Below, piece by piece: positions 20,110 through 29,300 of a stretch of DNA of 64,000 nucleotides. The stretch comes from Ignatzschineria larvae DSM 13226. GTDB lineage: Bacteria > Pseudomonadota > Gammaproteobacteria > Cardiobacteriales > Wohlfahrtiimonadaceae. The notes beneath the pieces were generated by a model that saw only the letters and a program-made list of their open reading frames with translations, searched no databases and was not told where the DNA came from. Position numbers and translations under genes: made by a program. The stretch lies in assembly GCF_038500265.1 (NCBI RefSeq), contig NZ_CP150637.1:521501-585500 (forward strand), given 5' to 3'. The first letter of the stretch is position 1; the number at the start of each line of letters is the position of its first letter.

Positions 20110-21438
20110 TTACGCTCCTTGTTGTTCTGCAGCAATATTGCGCTTAACAGTCTTATTAATCATGTAGAAGAGGACTGATAAGTAGCTGACGAGGACAAAT
20201 AGATAAATTAAAGAATAGATCAGTAACGAGGGAATCATGACTGAAACGCCATGGGGTGCAACCGCATCTGCTGTCTTAATGAGGTCGTAAACGATCCAAG
20301 GTTGACGCCCAATTTCAGTAGTGTACCAGCCAAAGATAACCGCAACCCAACCTGAGAAGGTCATCATAAAGAAGACACGAATCATCTTCCGACCAATCTC
20401 TTTCCGGCGCATGAGCTGCACAGCACCGATCCAAGAGGTGAGGAGCATTAATAAACCAATACCCACCATGATTCTAAAGCTCCAGAAGACAATCGCAACC
20501 GGCGGATGCTCTTTAAACTCATTCAATCCACGAACTTCCCCATCCCAACTATGGGTGAGAATTAAGCTTCCTAAATGGGGGATAGACAGGGCAAAGTCAT
20601 TACTGCGAGTCTCTTCATTCGGGAAGGCGATCACATTAAAGGCAACAGGCGCTTCGGTATCCCAAATGGCTTCAATCGCGGCTAATTTATCGGGCTGATG
20701 TTTTAAGACTAAAAGCCCTGATTGGTCGCCAATAAAGATTTGAATAGGGATTAAGATAGCGGCCACAATCACACCCACATTCAGCGCTTTACGACTTGCT
20801 TCTGAAGGGTCGCCTTTCATAATCTTATAGGCAGAAATCCCTGCCACTAAGAATGCAGCGGTTAAGCCTGAAGCGAGTAACATATGGGCAAGGCGAGTTA
20901 AGAGAGAAGGGGTAAAGATCGCATCCCACCAGCTCGTCACGTGTGCAACACCATCGATCATCTCATAGCCTGCGGGAGTTTGCATCCAAGAGTTGAGTGC
21001 AATAATCCAGAAAGCAGAAAGCGTAGTCCCCACCGCCACTAAGAAAGTCGCAAGATTGTGAATAAAAGGAGATACACGTTTCTGCCCAAAGAGCATCACC
21101 CCAAGGAATGTTGCTTCTAGGAAGAATGCAGTGAGTACTTCATAGCCTAATAATGGACCTGCGATATTGCCCACGTGTTCCATAAATCCAGGCCAGTTAG
21201 TACCAAATTGGAAGCTCATAGTGACCCCGGTAACAACGCCGATGGCAAAGCTTAGAGCAAAGATTTTAACCCAGAAGTTGTAAGCATTGAGCCATTGCTG
21301 ATTATTGGTCTTCTCATAACGCAGTTTAAAGAAGAGCAATATCCAGGCAAGTGCAATGTTGATACTAGGAAAGATAATGTGAAACGTAATGTTAATGGCG
21401 AACTGTATTCGCGCGAGTACTATAGGATCGAGTTCCAT
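20110..21438 (-). CDS. cydA: Cytochrome bd-type quinol oxidase subunit I (short Q-loop, CIO-like)
   Basis: Subunit carrying the haems and quinol site. His20 near the N-terminus (ITFHIIFPS) and the histidine in LTRLAHMLLAS correspond to haem ligands, and GRQPWIVY is the conserved quinol-oxidase motif. At 442 residues it lacks the long Q-loop insertion of E. coli CydA (522) and resembles CioA-type oxidases, which in Pseudomonas are cyanide-insensitive. A leading AGGGC is the ribosome binding site on the minus strand. The sensitivity of this enzyme to cyanide cannot be read from sequence. Confidence 0.94.
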   Translation of the reverse strand: MELDPIVLARIQFAINITFHIIFPSINIALAWILLFFKLRYEKTNNQQWLNAYNFWVKIFALSFAIGVVTGVTMSFQFGTNWPGFMEHVGNIAGPLLGYEVLTAFFLEATFLGVMLFGQKRVSPFIHNLATFLVAVGTTLSAFWIIALNSWMQTPAGYEMIDGVAHVTSWWDAIFTPSLLTRLAHMLLASGLTAAFLVAGISAYKIMKGDPSEASRKALNVGVIVAAILIPIQIFIGDQSGLLVLKHQPDKLAAIEAIWDTEAPVAFNVIAFPNEETRSNDFALSIPHLGSLILTHSWDGEVRGLNEFKEHPPVAIVFWSFRIMVGIGLLMLLTSWIGAVQLMRRKEIGRKMIRVFFMMTFSGWVAVIFGWYTTEIGRQPWIVYDLIKTADAVAPHGVSVMIPSLLIYSLIYLFVLVSYLSVLFYMINKTVKRNIAAEQQGA

Positions 21439-21826
21439 ATAAAGCCCTCTTGGAAATTACAAAATAATAAGTAGAGCTATTATAGAGCATTTTATTGATA
21501 AATCTAAATATAGAAAAATATAAATTGTTTTAAATTTACAAAAAGGTAAATGGCTGTTCTACAATTCGATTTTATGAGTATTTTAAAGAGACATTTCCAA
21601 TATTTTGGAAGATCAAAATTGATTGAGAACAATATGAAAATAAGATGAAAATAGGGTGAAAAATCGGATCATTTGAGTGTTAGAATTAGCGTTCAAAGGG
21701 TTTCATTGTATGAGTTAGAAATAATCTGACAATCGGTGTATGATTAACGCTTCTTTATTTTTCATTATTTATTCATCATTATCAGTAGATCATCGCCGGC
21801 GGGCGAAAAAGGGATGAGCAGTTATT
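21439..21826. other. 388-bp divergent promoter region of cydA and rlmB
   Basis: Strongly AT-rich on the cydA side. TTGATTGAGAACAA at 21619-21632 differs by one base from the FNR consensus TTGAT-N4-ATCAA but lies about 180 bp from the cydA start, so its role is doubtful. No gene, terminator or dispersed element was seen. Confidence 0.3.
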
Positions 21827-22576
21827 ATGGCACAAGAGTGGATTTATGGATTTCACGCAGTAGAAGCGGCAATTAGAGAAGATCGAGTGATTCGAGTGAT
21901 GCTTGATCCAAGCCGTAAAGATAAGCGAATGCAGGAATTTTATCTTTTAGCAGAACAATTCCATATTAAAGTAGAACGTGTTGATAGTGCGACACTTGAC
22001 CAACAGATGCCTGATAGCCGCCATCAAGGCGTGCTTGCGCTGATTGAAGTCCGTGCGCCGGAGGGAGAAGAATTCCTCTATAAACTGCTCGATGAGATTG
22101 ATCAAGCAGGGGAGCATCCTTTTCTCTTGATCTTAGATGAAGTCCAAGATCCCCATAATGTGGGGGCTTGTCTACGCAGTGCCGAAGCCTTTGGTGTAGA
22201 TGCGGTGATTGTGCCGAAAGATAATGCCTGTTCTTTAACGCCGATTGTGCGTAAAGTATCGAGTGGTAGCTCTGAGCGAGTCCCTTTTATTGAAGTGACG
22301 AATCTTTCTCGAATGTTAGAGAAGATCAAAGCGCGTGGTATTTGGGTTTCAGGGCTTGCCGGCGGAGGGGATACGACCATTTTCACTGCAGATTTTCGAG
22401 GACCATTAGCGATTGTAATGGGCTCAGAAGGATCAGGAATGCGTCGTTTAACTGAGAAGAATTGTGATTTTATCGTGAAGATCCCGATGGAAGGAGAGAT
22501 CGAAAGTCTTAATGTTTCAGTGGCAACGGGCGTCACATTAGCCGAAGCTTATCGTCAACGTCATTTTGGGAAATAG
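21827..22576 (+). CDS. rlmB: 23S rRNA (guanosine-2'-O-)-methyltransferase RlmB
   Basis: SpoU-class (SPOUT) methyltransferase that modifies G2251 in the peptidyl-transferase region of 23S rRNA, using SAM. The N-terminal substrate-binding domain starts IYGFHAVEAAI. The three SpoU motifs are LDEVQDPHNVGACLRSAEAFG, IVMGSEGSGMRRL and IPMEGEIESLNVSVATGV. 249 residues, close to E. coli RlmB (243). It stands alone, with its own terminator at 22638-22680. Confidence 0.95.
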   Translation: MAQEWIYGFHAVEAAIREDRVIRVMLDPSRKDKRMQEFYLLAEQFHIKVERVDSATLDQQMPDSRHQGVLALIEVRAPEGEEFLYKLLDEIDQAGEHPFLLILDEVQDPHNVGACLRSAEAFGVDAVIVPKDNACSLTPIVRKVSSGSSERVPFIEVTNLSRMLEKIKARGIWVSGLAGGGDTTIFTADFRGPLAIVMGSEGSGMRRLTEKNCDFIVKIPMEGEIESLNVSVATGVTLAEAYRQRHFGK

Positions 22577-22637
22577 CCCAAATCTGCTATTCGCTCAAGG
22601 AATCAAGCGACTCATCGTGTCACCATAAGCAGCGCTA

Positions 22638-22680
22638 AAAAAGGATAAATTTTTAATGAATCTATCCTTTTGCTTTTTTT
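22638..22680 (+). terminator. Rho-independent terminator of rlmB
   Basis: AAAAGGATA/TATCCTTTT stem with an A/T-rich loop, followed by GCTTTTTTT. Confidence 0.85.
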
Positions 22681-22711
22681 GAGATATATCTTTTGAGGCT
22701 AATTCTCGAGA

Positions 22712-22885
22712 TATAGTCAGATCGGTTCAATATAAGTTAATTCAAATGCCGGCGCATCGACTGTAAAAAACAAGGAAGCTGTGCTATCCGGCATCTTGCA
22801 AGTGTTGGTAAGTCAAGTTTTATGTTCTTTTAAAATCCCGCAGTAGCGGTTAAAAAACCATTTTTCTTAAACCCAATTTACTATA
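22712..22885 (+). repeat. Correia-like inverted-repeat element, copy 4 (long form)
   Basis: 174 bp. Left end TATAGTCAGATCGGTTCAAT, right end AAACCCAATTTACTATA. Internal arms ATGCCGG and CCGGCAT are present, as is the long-class segment with TTTTAAAATCCCGCAGTAGC. It lies between rlmB and the convergent small membrane protein gene. Confidence 0.88.
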
Positions 22886-22909
22886 ATTATCTTGAGACAA
22901 CTTTCGTCA

Positions 22910-23167
22910 TTAATCCGGCACGCGACGTTGATACTGTTCTGCTTCGCTGTGGGCTTGATCATCTTTGCGACGCATATCGTTAGGGCGTAAAAAGGTATAA
23001 GCCACAAAACCGGTAAACCAGAGCAGAAAGCCGAAAGGAACACAGATCGTCACAAGATAGATGCCGATTTTTTGTGAACCAAAGATTAATACCGGAATCC
23101 CGATCAATGTTCCGATCAGTGAGATAATCATTCCAGCGTAAAACATAAATTTATTGAGGGCTAACAT
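22910..23167 (-). CDS. Small membrane protein, two TM helices
   Basis: Family not recognised. The 85-residue protein has two hydrophobic segments, about residues 8-32 and 36-60, with a charged tail (RRKDDQAHSEAEQYQRRVPD) predicted to face the cytoplasm. AAAGG lies 9 bases upstream of the ATG, a good ribosome binding site. It is separated from the ghrA-like gene upstream by 163 bp. Probably a real inner-membrane protein; no function is proposed. Confidence 0.7.
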   Translation of the reverse strand: MLALNKFMFYAGMIISLIGTLIGIPVLIFGSQKIGIYLVTICVPFGFLLWFTGFVAYTFLRPNDMRRKDDQAHSEAEQYQRRVPD

Positions 23168-23330
23168 CGTACAGAACCTTTTAGCGAGTGAATTATTTTA
23201 GTGGAAAGACTTCAAAAAGAAGTGTTTCACACATTGATTGTCTAAATATATCATAAATTATCAAGAGCTAATATAGCGAATCCGTAGTGCATCTATTCCC
23301 GAAAATGGTCAACCGGTAGTTAAGAGGCAG

Positions 23331-24335
23331 TTAATAACCTCGTTGTGGATTGATAATATTGTGAGGTAATTCGCCGGCGATCACTCTGGTAATATTCTCT
23401 AATACTTGCGTTGTCGCGGTATCAGGGTTAGTTGAGGCAGCAACGTGGGGCGTAATAATCAGCTCGGAAGAATGCCAAAAAGGATGATTTTCCGGCAAGG
23501 GTTCTGTAGAGAAGACATCAAGAAGCGCGCCGGAGAGTTGCCCCTGATCGATGGCTGAGAGGAGATCGGTTTCAATAAGATGATCCCCGCGCGCAGGATT
23601 AATGAGATAAGCCCCTTGTTTGAGTTGGGCAAAGAGTGATCCATTTAAAATCCCTCGCGTTTCCGGCGTTAAGGGCAATAGGCAGATCAGAAGGTCAAGT
23701 TCGGAGGCGAACTGATCTAGTGTGGATTCGCCGGCGAAGCTCTTGAGAAAATCGATCGATTTTTCACTTCTCGCCCAGCCTCTTAGCGCTGTGAAACCAT
23801 TTTGATAGAGTCTTTTAGCGACCGATAATCCCAGTTCCCCTAAGCCTAAAATTCCAATTTGAAACTCTGAATGACGATGACGGGGAAGCGGTTGCCAAAA
23901 GGATTCTTGTTGCTGTTTTTGATAACGTTGAAATTGCCGGAAAGCAGTGAGTGTGCCATATAAGCAATACTCTTCCATTTGGGTGATCATATCTTGATCG
24001 ATAATGCGCGCAATAGGAACTTCTGACGGCAAATCAGGGCACGCAAAGAGATGGTCAACGCCCATTCCTAAGGATTGAATGAGTTTAAGATGGGTTAGAC
24101 GTGGAAAGATTCCCCGAGGCGGTTTCCAAGCAAGCACCACATCAATGCCGGCAAAATCAAATTGCTCGATATCGGTAATATCTTGATAATTAATTAAATT
24201 CAGTGTTATCTCGGTATTGGTATTGAGATTATTATTGAGATGGCGCTTCGCAAACATCGCCTGCCAGCGATCAAATCCCCGGCCATTTTCGGTAAGATAG
24301 AGAATATTTAACGCATTGTGAGTGGCTTGTTTCAT
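23331..24335 (-). CDS. ghrA: D-2-hydroxyacid dehydrogenase, GhrA-like glyoxylate/hydroxypyruvate reductase
   Basis: NAD(P)H-dependent 2-hydroxyacid dehydrogenase. The Rossmann motif GILGLGELGLSVAKRL lies near residues 160-175. The catalytic elements are an arginine (NPARGDHLIE), a glutamate in LDVFSTEPLPENHPFW and a histidine in ITPHVAAST. The combination of a short N-terminal catalytic domain and the PLPENHPFW segment resembles GhrA, which reduces glyoxylate and hydroxypyruvate. 334 residues, against 312 in E. coli. Related subfamilies differ in substrate, so the exact activity is less sure than the family. Confidence 0.82.
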   Translation of the reverse strand: MKQATHNALNILYLTENGRGFDRWQAMFAKRHLNNNLNTNTEITLNLINYQDITDIEQFDFAGIDVVLAWKPPRGIFPRLTHLKLIQSLGMGVDHLFACPDLPSEVPIARIIDQDMITQMEEYCLYGTLTAFRQFQRYQKQQQESFWQPLPRHRHSEFQIGILGLGELGLSVAKRLYQNGFTALRGWARSEKSIDFLKSFAGESTLDQFASELDLLICLLPLTPETRGILNGSLFAQLKQGAYLINPARGDHLIETDLLSAIDQGQLSGALLDVFSTEPLPENHPFWHSSELIITPHVAASTNPDTATTQVLENITRVIAGELPHNIINPQRGY

Positions 24336-24589
24336 CAGTAGTTCCTTGCCTGATCTTCAATTTTGGGGTTCTTTGTAGTCATTATGCCTTTAGTGTATCT
24401 AAAGCTGCAATGATAAAGAAGAGTCCTAGGGAACGAGTCGTAGAGGATCAGTAGTAGAACAGAATAAGCAGCGAGCGAGTTTAGAGATTCTATGATAGGA
24501 AGAGCGATCAAGCTTGCTTAAGGGCGAGCCTTGAGCTTTAGTGAATTGTGTTACAATATTGCGCAATAAATATTAATGATAGATTGCCT

Positions 24590-24763
24590 TATAAGTAAGA
24601 TCGGCTCAAAATAGGCATTATTTCAATGCCGGCGCATCGGCTGATCGAGGCAAGGAAGCTGTTCTATCCGGCATCTTGCAAGTATGGGTGAGTCAGGTTT
24701 TATATTCTTTTAAAATCCCACACTAGCTGCTTAAAACTATTTTTTTAAACCCAATTTACTATA
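24590..24763 (+). repeat. Correia-like inverted-repeat element, copy 5 (long form)
   Basis: 174 bp. Left end TATAAGTAAGATCGGCTCAA, right end AAACCCAATTTACTATA. Internal arms ATGCCGG and CCGGCAT. The right end abuts the tehB leader and leaves only 32 bp before the start codon, so the element probably contributes to, or interrupts, the tehB promoter. Confidence 0.87.
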
Positions 24764-24795
24764 AATTGCATTGTAGATCAGAAGGATCACTCATA

Positions 24796-25422
24796 ATGAC
24801 GAACGACAAATTAGCAACAGAATCAACCGCTAAGCCCAAAGAATATTACCACGAGCAATATGGTTTAACGCTGCCTCATAGCGATGTTGTGAGTTTAGTG
24901 GAGCAGTACCAGATTGCGCCTTGTAAAACCTTAGATCTAGGCTGTGGACAAGGGCGAAATAGCCTCTATCTTGCAGAGCGTGGGTTTGAGCTCACTTCGG
25001 TCGATCTTAATCAGATGTCGATCGATGGTTTAATTGAGATCGCCGCGAAAGAGGGGCTTCGTAATATTCAAGCGCAGGCATACGATATTAATCAAGCGGC
25101 CATTAGCGAGCGGTATGATCTGATTATCTCTACAGTCGTTTTAATGTTTGTGCAGCAAGATCGTATTGAAGCGATTATTGAGAATATGCAAGCGCAGACG
25201 AATGTGGGCGGTTATAACCTCATTGTGTCGGCAATGTCGACAGCGGCGTACCCTTTTGATGGATTTCCTTGCACCTTTGCTGAAGGACAATTATCAGGGC
25301 TCTATCAAGATTGGAAGATGTTGCATTATGATGAAAATGTCGGAGAACTTCATCGGTTAGATGCTGATGGCAACCGAATGAAACTACAATTTGCGACTAT
25401 TTTGGCACAAAAAGTAGCGTAA
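24796..25422 (+). CDS. tehB: TehB-like SAM-dependent methyltransferase
   Basis: Class I methyltransferase of the TehB family, linked in E. coli to tellurite resistance and able to methylate tellurite and selenite. The SAM motif LDLGCGQGRNSLYLAERG, then STVVLMFV, NMQAQTNVGGYNLIVSAM, GELHRLDADGNRMKLQFAT follow the E. coli TehB sequence closely to its end. The 208-residue product starts at ATG 24796 behind GAAGGA; an in-frame TTG at 24766 would begin at the edge of the repeat element and is not favoured. tehA is not in the window. Confidence 0.92.
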   Translation: MTNDKLATESTAKPKEYYHEQYGLTLPHSDVVSLVEQYQIAPCKTLDLGCGQGRNSLYLAERGFELTSVDLNQMSIDGLIEIAAKEGLRNIQAQAYDINQAAISERYDLIISTVVLMFVQQDRIEAIIENMQAQTNVGGYNLIVSAMSTAAYPFDGFPCTFAEGQLSGLYQDWKMLHYDENVGELHRLDADGNRMKLQFATILAQKVA

Positions 25423-25463
25423 AGGATCTATTGGATAGCGCAATAATTCAAAAGGGAATATGA

Positions 25464-26015
25464 ATGGCGATTAGCGATGAGGATAAAGCCCTGTTCCGGG
25501 CAACAATTGGGCGGGTAAAGCGGGTAACAAATCCTAGGGAAAAAGTGCAACACCCAAGACCTAAGCGCCCGATTATTATCCATAAACCCTTGCGAGAAGA
25601 GATGATACTGCAGGATCTGATGAGCGATGACCCCACTTGGATTGAGACCGATATTGAGACCGAGATGCGTTTTCGCCGAGATGGAGTATCGCCTAGGATT
25701 TTACGTAAATTGGTGCAAGGGGATTTTTCGCCGGAAGCGAGTATTGATCTACACGGATTAACGGCAAGCCAAGCGCGAGATGCGTTGCAGGAGTTTCTCT
25801 ATTTTGCGCTCAAACAGAATCTTTTCTGTATCAAGATTGTCCACGGACAAGGGCACTCTTCGCAGGGAGACCCGATTATCCGCGGGTTAATTGCACGTTG
25901 GTTACCGTTACAGGCGGATATTTTAGCTTTTGCCAATCCACCGCAGCGATATGGTGGAAGAGGTGTCACGCTCTGTGTTCTTAAATCACAAGATCCTTTT
26001 GGAAAATTTGATTAA
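25464..26015 (+). CDS. Smr-domain protein (SmrA/SmrB type)
   Basis: 183 residues. The C-terminal half (about 85-180) is an Smr domain with IDLHGLTASQARDAL and the catalytic-type loop HGQGHSSQGDPI, followed by YGGRGVTLCVL. Smr domains are nucleases; E. coli SmrB cleaves mRNA behind collided ribosomes, while SmrA is less characterised. The RFRRDGVSPRILRKL linker before the domain resembles SmrA somewhat more. The N-terminal half is basic and poorly conserved. It starts 41 bp after tehB and may be co-transcribed with it. Confidence 0.85.
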   Translation: MAISDEDKALFRATIGRVKRVTNPREKVQHPRPKRPIIIHKPLREEMILQDLMSDDPTWIETDIETEMRFRRDGVSPRILRKLVQGDFSPEASIDLHGLTASQARDALQEFLYFALKQNLFCIKIVHGQGHSSQGDPIIRGLIARWLPLQADILAFANPPQRYGGRGVTLCVLKSQDPFGKFD

Positions 26016-26028
26016 TGAGTAACTAATT

Positions 26029-26224
26029 TAGAGTAAGATCGGTTCAAAAGCAGCTTAAATAAGGCTAATTTAAATGCCGACGCATCAGTTGATCGAGGTA
26101 AATAAGCTGTTCTATCCGGTATTTTGCAAGTGTTGGTGAGTCAGGTTTTATGTTTTGTTTTATGTTTTTTTAATCCCACAATAGCTGTTTAAAAACCATT
26201 TTTCTTAAACTAAATTGTCCATAT
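26029..26224 (+). repeat. Correia-like inverted-repeat element, copy 6 (long, degenerate)
   Basis: About 196 bp, the most divergent copy. The left end is GAGTAAGATCGGTTCAAAA. The right end decays to TAAATTGTCCATATA. The left arm carries ATGCCGACG in place of ATGCCGGCG, and the right has CCGGTATT. A small direct duplication (GTTTTATGTTTTGTTTTATG) lengthens the long-class segment. It lies between the Smr gene and recB. Confidence 0.8.
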
Positions 26225-26341
26225 AATATCAATCTGAATATCAATATAAATAATATACGGATTATTGCTATAATAAAATATCGTTTCCCAATCAATGCGC
26301 TACTTCAATAAGCGCCTTTCAAGAAAAGAGGTCGTTCATCT

Positions 26342-29300
26342 ATGTCGTTCGATACTACGCACGCTTATCAGGTTTTAGATCCGCAAACAGTGCCGATTAC
26401 CGGCAATATGATGATTGAAGCGTCTGCAGGAACAGGGAAAACGTATACGATTACGCTCTTAGTGTTACGTCTATTATTGGGGTTAAATCAAGGTGCTCAA
26501 ACCGCTTGCATATCGTCTGATAACGATTTTTTTACCACAGATGAGAATGAAAAAGCGCTCAATAGTGCACGCAAGTTGCCGGAGATATTGATCGTTACCT
26601 TTACAAATGCGGCGACGGCGGAGTTGAAAGAGCGGATCTATAGCAAAATTGTGGAGTTAAAAGAGAGCTTTTTCCTCTATACCGATATCTTAATGCAAAA
26701 AGAGCCTATCGATATTTTGCCTGATCCGGCGTTACAGCCTCTCATCGAAGTATTTATTGCGATGCGTGAAGAGATGGGGGTGACACCAGTCGAGGCCATT
26801 GGAGAGGCCATTGCGCTCTTAACGGATGCTGAAGGGGCGATTGATCAGGCTTCTATCTTCACAATCCACGCTTTCTCACAACGCCTACTGAAAGAGAATG
26901 CGCTTGACCTTGGGCAATCATTCCATTTTGAGCTATCGCAAGATCTCTCTGCGCTCTATCGGGAAGCGGTTTACCATTTTTGGCGAGAAGAGTGTTATCC
27001 CCTTGATCTACGATTATCACAAGTTGTGCAACATCTTTATGGTGTACCGATTGATAGTTCGATCTACGGTTCTACCAATTTATTAGGCTTAATTCGGCCC
27101 TTAATTGAAGATCCCTCATTAATTGAGAATGATCATTTTGAAACAACATCACTCAAAAAACTTTTAAGTGAAAAATTGGGGCTGATTGATGATATTAAGG
27201 CGCGTTGTTTAACCTTTACAGAAACAGATTTTCGGAATCTGATTGATGAAGTGGGCTTAAAAAAGGCCTCTTACAAGACGAATCTTGTGACTAAGTATCA
27301 CGAGGAGATGCAGACTTGGGCGCGTAGCGATGCGCAAGGGGGATTTAGTAGTCTTGAGAAATTTACCCTTAAATATATGGAGAGTCGCCTGCAGCCGGAG
27401 GGCGATCTTCGGCGGATGAAGCCAGCGCATTGGGATCTCTTTGAGGATCTTGCTAAGCTTGATCAAGATCGACCTAAGTTACTACATTATGCCGCTTATA
27501 AGGTTGTTCGTATTATTCAACAGCTTAAAAGGTCAGAATCGGTGCTCGGTTTTAGCGATCTCTTAACGGAGCTTAACGAGCAGACGAAGTCGCTCTCAAC
27601 ACAATTTATCGAATCACTACATCTGCGATATCGGGTGGTCTTAATTGATGAATTTCAGGATACCGATCATCTGCAACTCGATACCTTTCGTCGGCTCTTT
27701 TTCGATTATCCTGAGATCCCTTTTGTAATGATTGGTGATCCGAAACAGTCGATTTATGGCTTTCGGGGCGCGGATATTAATGCGTATTTGAGCATTAAAG
27801 GGGATGTGGATCAGATCTATACGCTTAACACCAATTATCGCTCGGGAACCTTGCAGGTTGATGCGGTGAATCAGCTCTTTGGCCGGCGTGCGAAGATCAA
27901 TCCGCCTTTTATCTATGAGCAGATTCCTTTTATTACCATTGGTACGCCGGAAAAGGCGAAGCAGACAATGTTGACTGGCGTGACGCTTGATCCTGCCGGT
28001 ATGACACTGCTTGATTATCAAGCGCCGGCATTTGAGTTAAAAATAGATAAGAAGACTAAAAAGGAGAAGCTCTCTCAAGGAACATTCCAAACCCGTATTG
28101 CTGAAGTGTGCGCCAAAATGGTAGTACAACTGCTTAATGAGGGGCGATTAGTCACAAACGAAGGAGAGAAAGCAGTTGCGCCGGAAGATATTACAATCCT
28201 AGTGCGCAGTAATCGTGAGGCGGATTATATTCAGCGGGCTTTTCGTAAAGCGGGCTTAAATAGTGTTTATCTCTCTGAGCGAAACTCTGTTTTTGATCCT
28301 GAAGAGAGTATTGTCGGCGATCTCTATCTCTTTTTACGAAGCTTAGTCTTCCGCCACGAGCGAGGAGCATTACTGCAATCCTTGGGCTCGGTGCTCTATG
28401 GTTTCTCAGTGACTGAATATGAGGAGATTAAGCGAGATTCAGCGCAATTTGAAGCGCTACTTGTGGAGCGTAATCGCTTAAATGAGATATGGGGTCGAAG
28501 TGGTGTATTGGCGATGATGCGTAGTTTCATTGTGAAGGATAATCGTTTAGGGCGCTTATTAGCTTTGGAAAATGGTGAGCGCTTAGCGAGCGACCTCTTT
28601 CATCTTGGGGAATTACTGCAGAAAGAGTCCTTTAACAGTAAAGAGGCACTATTATTGTGGCTCTATGAAAAGATGTATGGCATTAGCCCGAATAGTGAGG
28701 CGGAGCTTCGTTTAGAGAGTGATTTTAAAACGATTCAGATTATGACGATTCATAAATCTAAAGGGTTAGAGTTTCCAATCGTATTTTTACCGTTTGGCAG
28801 TTTTAAATCTCGAGAGCAGAAATCAGGGGTGATTGTTAATTCAGAGGCTCAAGATCCAACGCAAAAACGGCGCTATATCTTTGAAGGAACGGCAGAAGAG
28901 GAAGAGCTACAATATTTCCAACAAGAAGCCTTAGCAGAAGATCTACGGCTACTCTACGTGGCATTAACAAGGGCAAAATTCCATACCTTTATTGGCTTTA
29001 GCCAACAATTAGCCGATAAAGCGCTAGAGAATAGTCCATTAGCCTATCTGATGAATATTACCGGCGATGCACAAGATTTTTATGCCAATTTCAATGAGGC
29101 ATTGAGCTATTTACCGGTCACTTACGAAGATCTTAAAGCGCCGCTTCATTATAGTGCTCTTGAAGAACAACCTGAATCGCAAATCCCTGCACAATTTACC
29201 CGGAAATTGGGGCCCTTGTGGCGCTTTACGAGCTTCTCAAATCTCTCTTATCAACTGAAGTGGAACCATTTTACGCCGATGTTAGCCGATGAGAAAGAGA

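Noticed and set aside
21619-21632. FNR-like TTGATTGAGAACAA as a cydA control site
   Set aside because: One mismatch and about 180 bp from the gene; a single weak match in AT-rich DNA is expected by chance, so it is only mentioned.
22102-22536. 144-codon frame antisense to rlmB
   Set aside because: It lies fully inside a well-supported gene; its Pro/Ser/Thr-rich composition is typical of a shadow frame.
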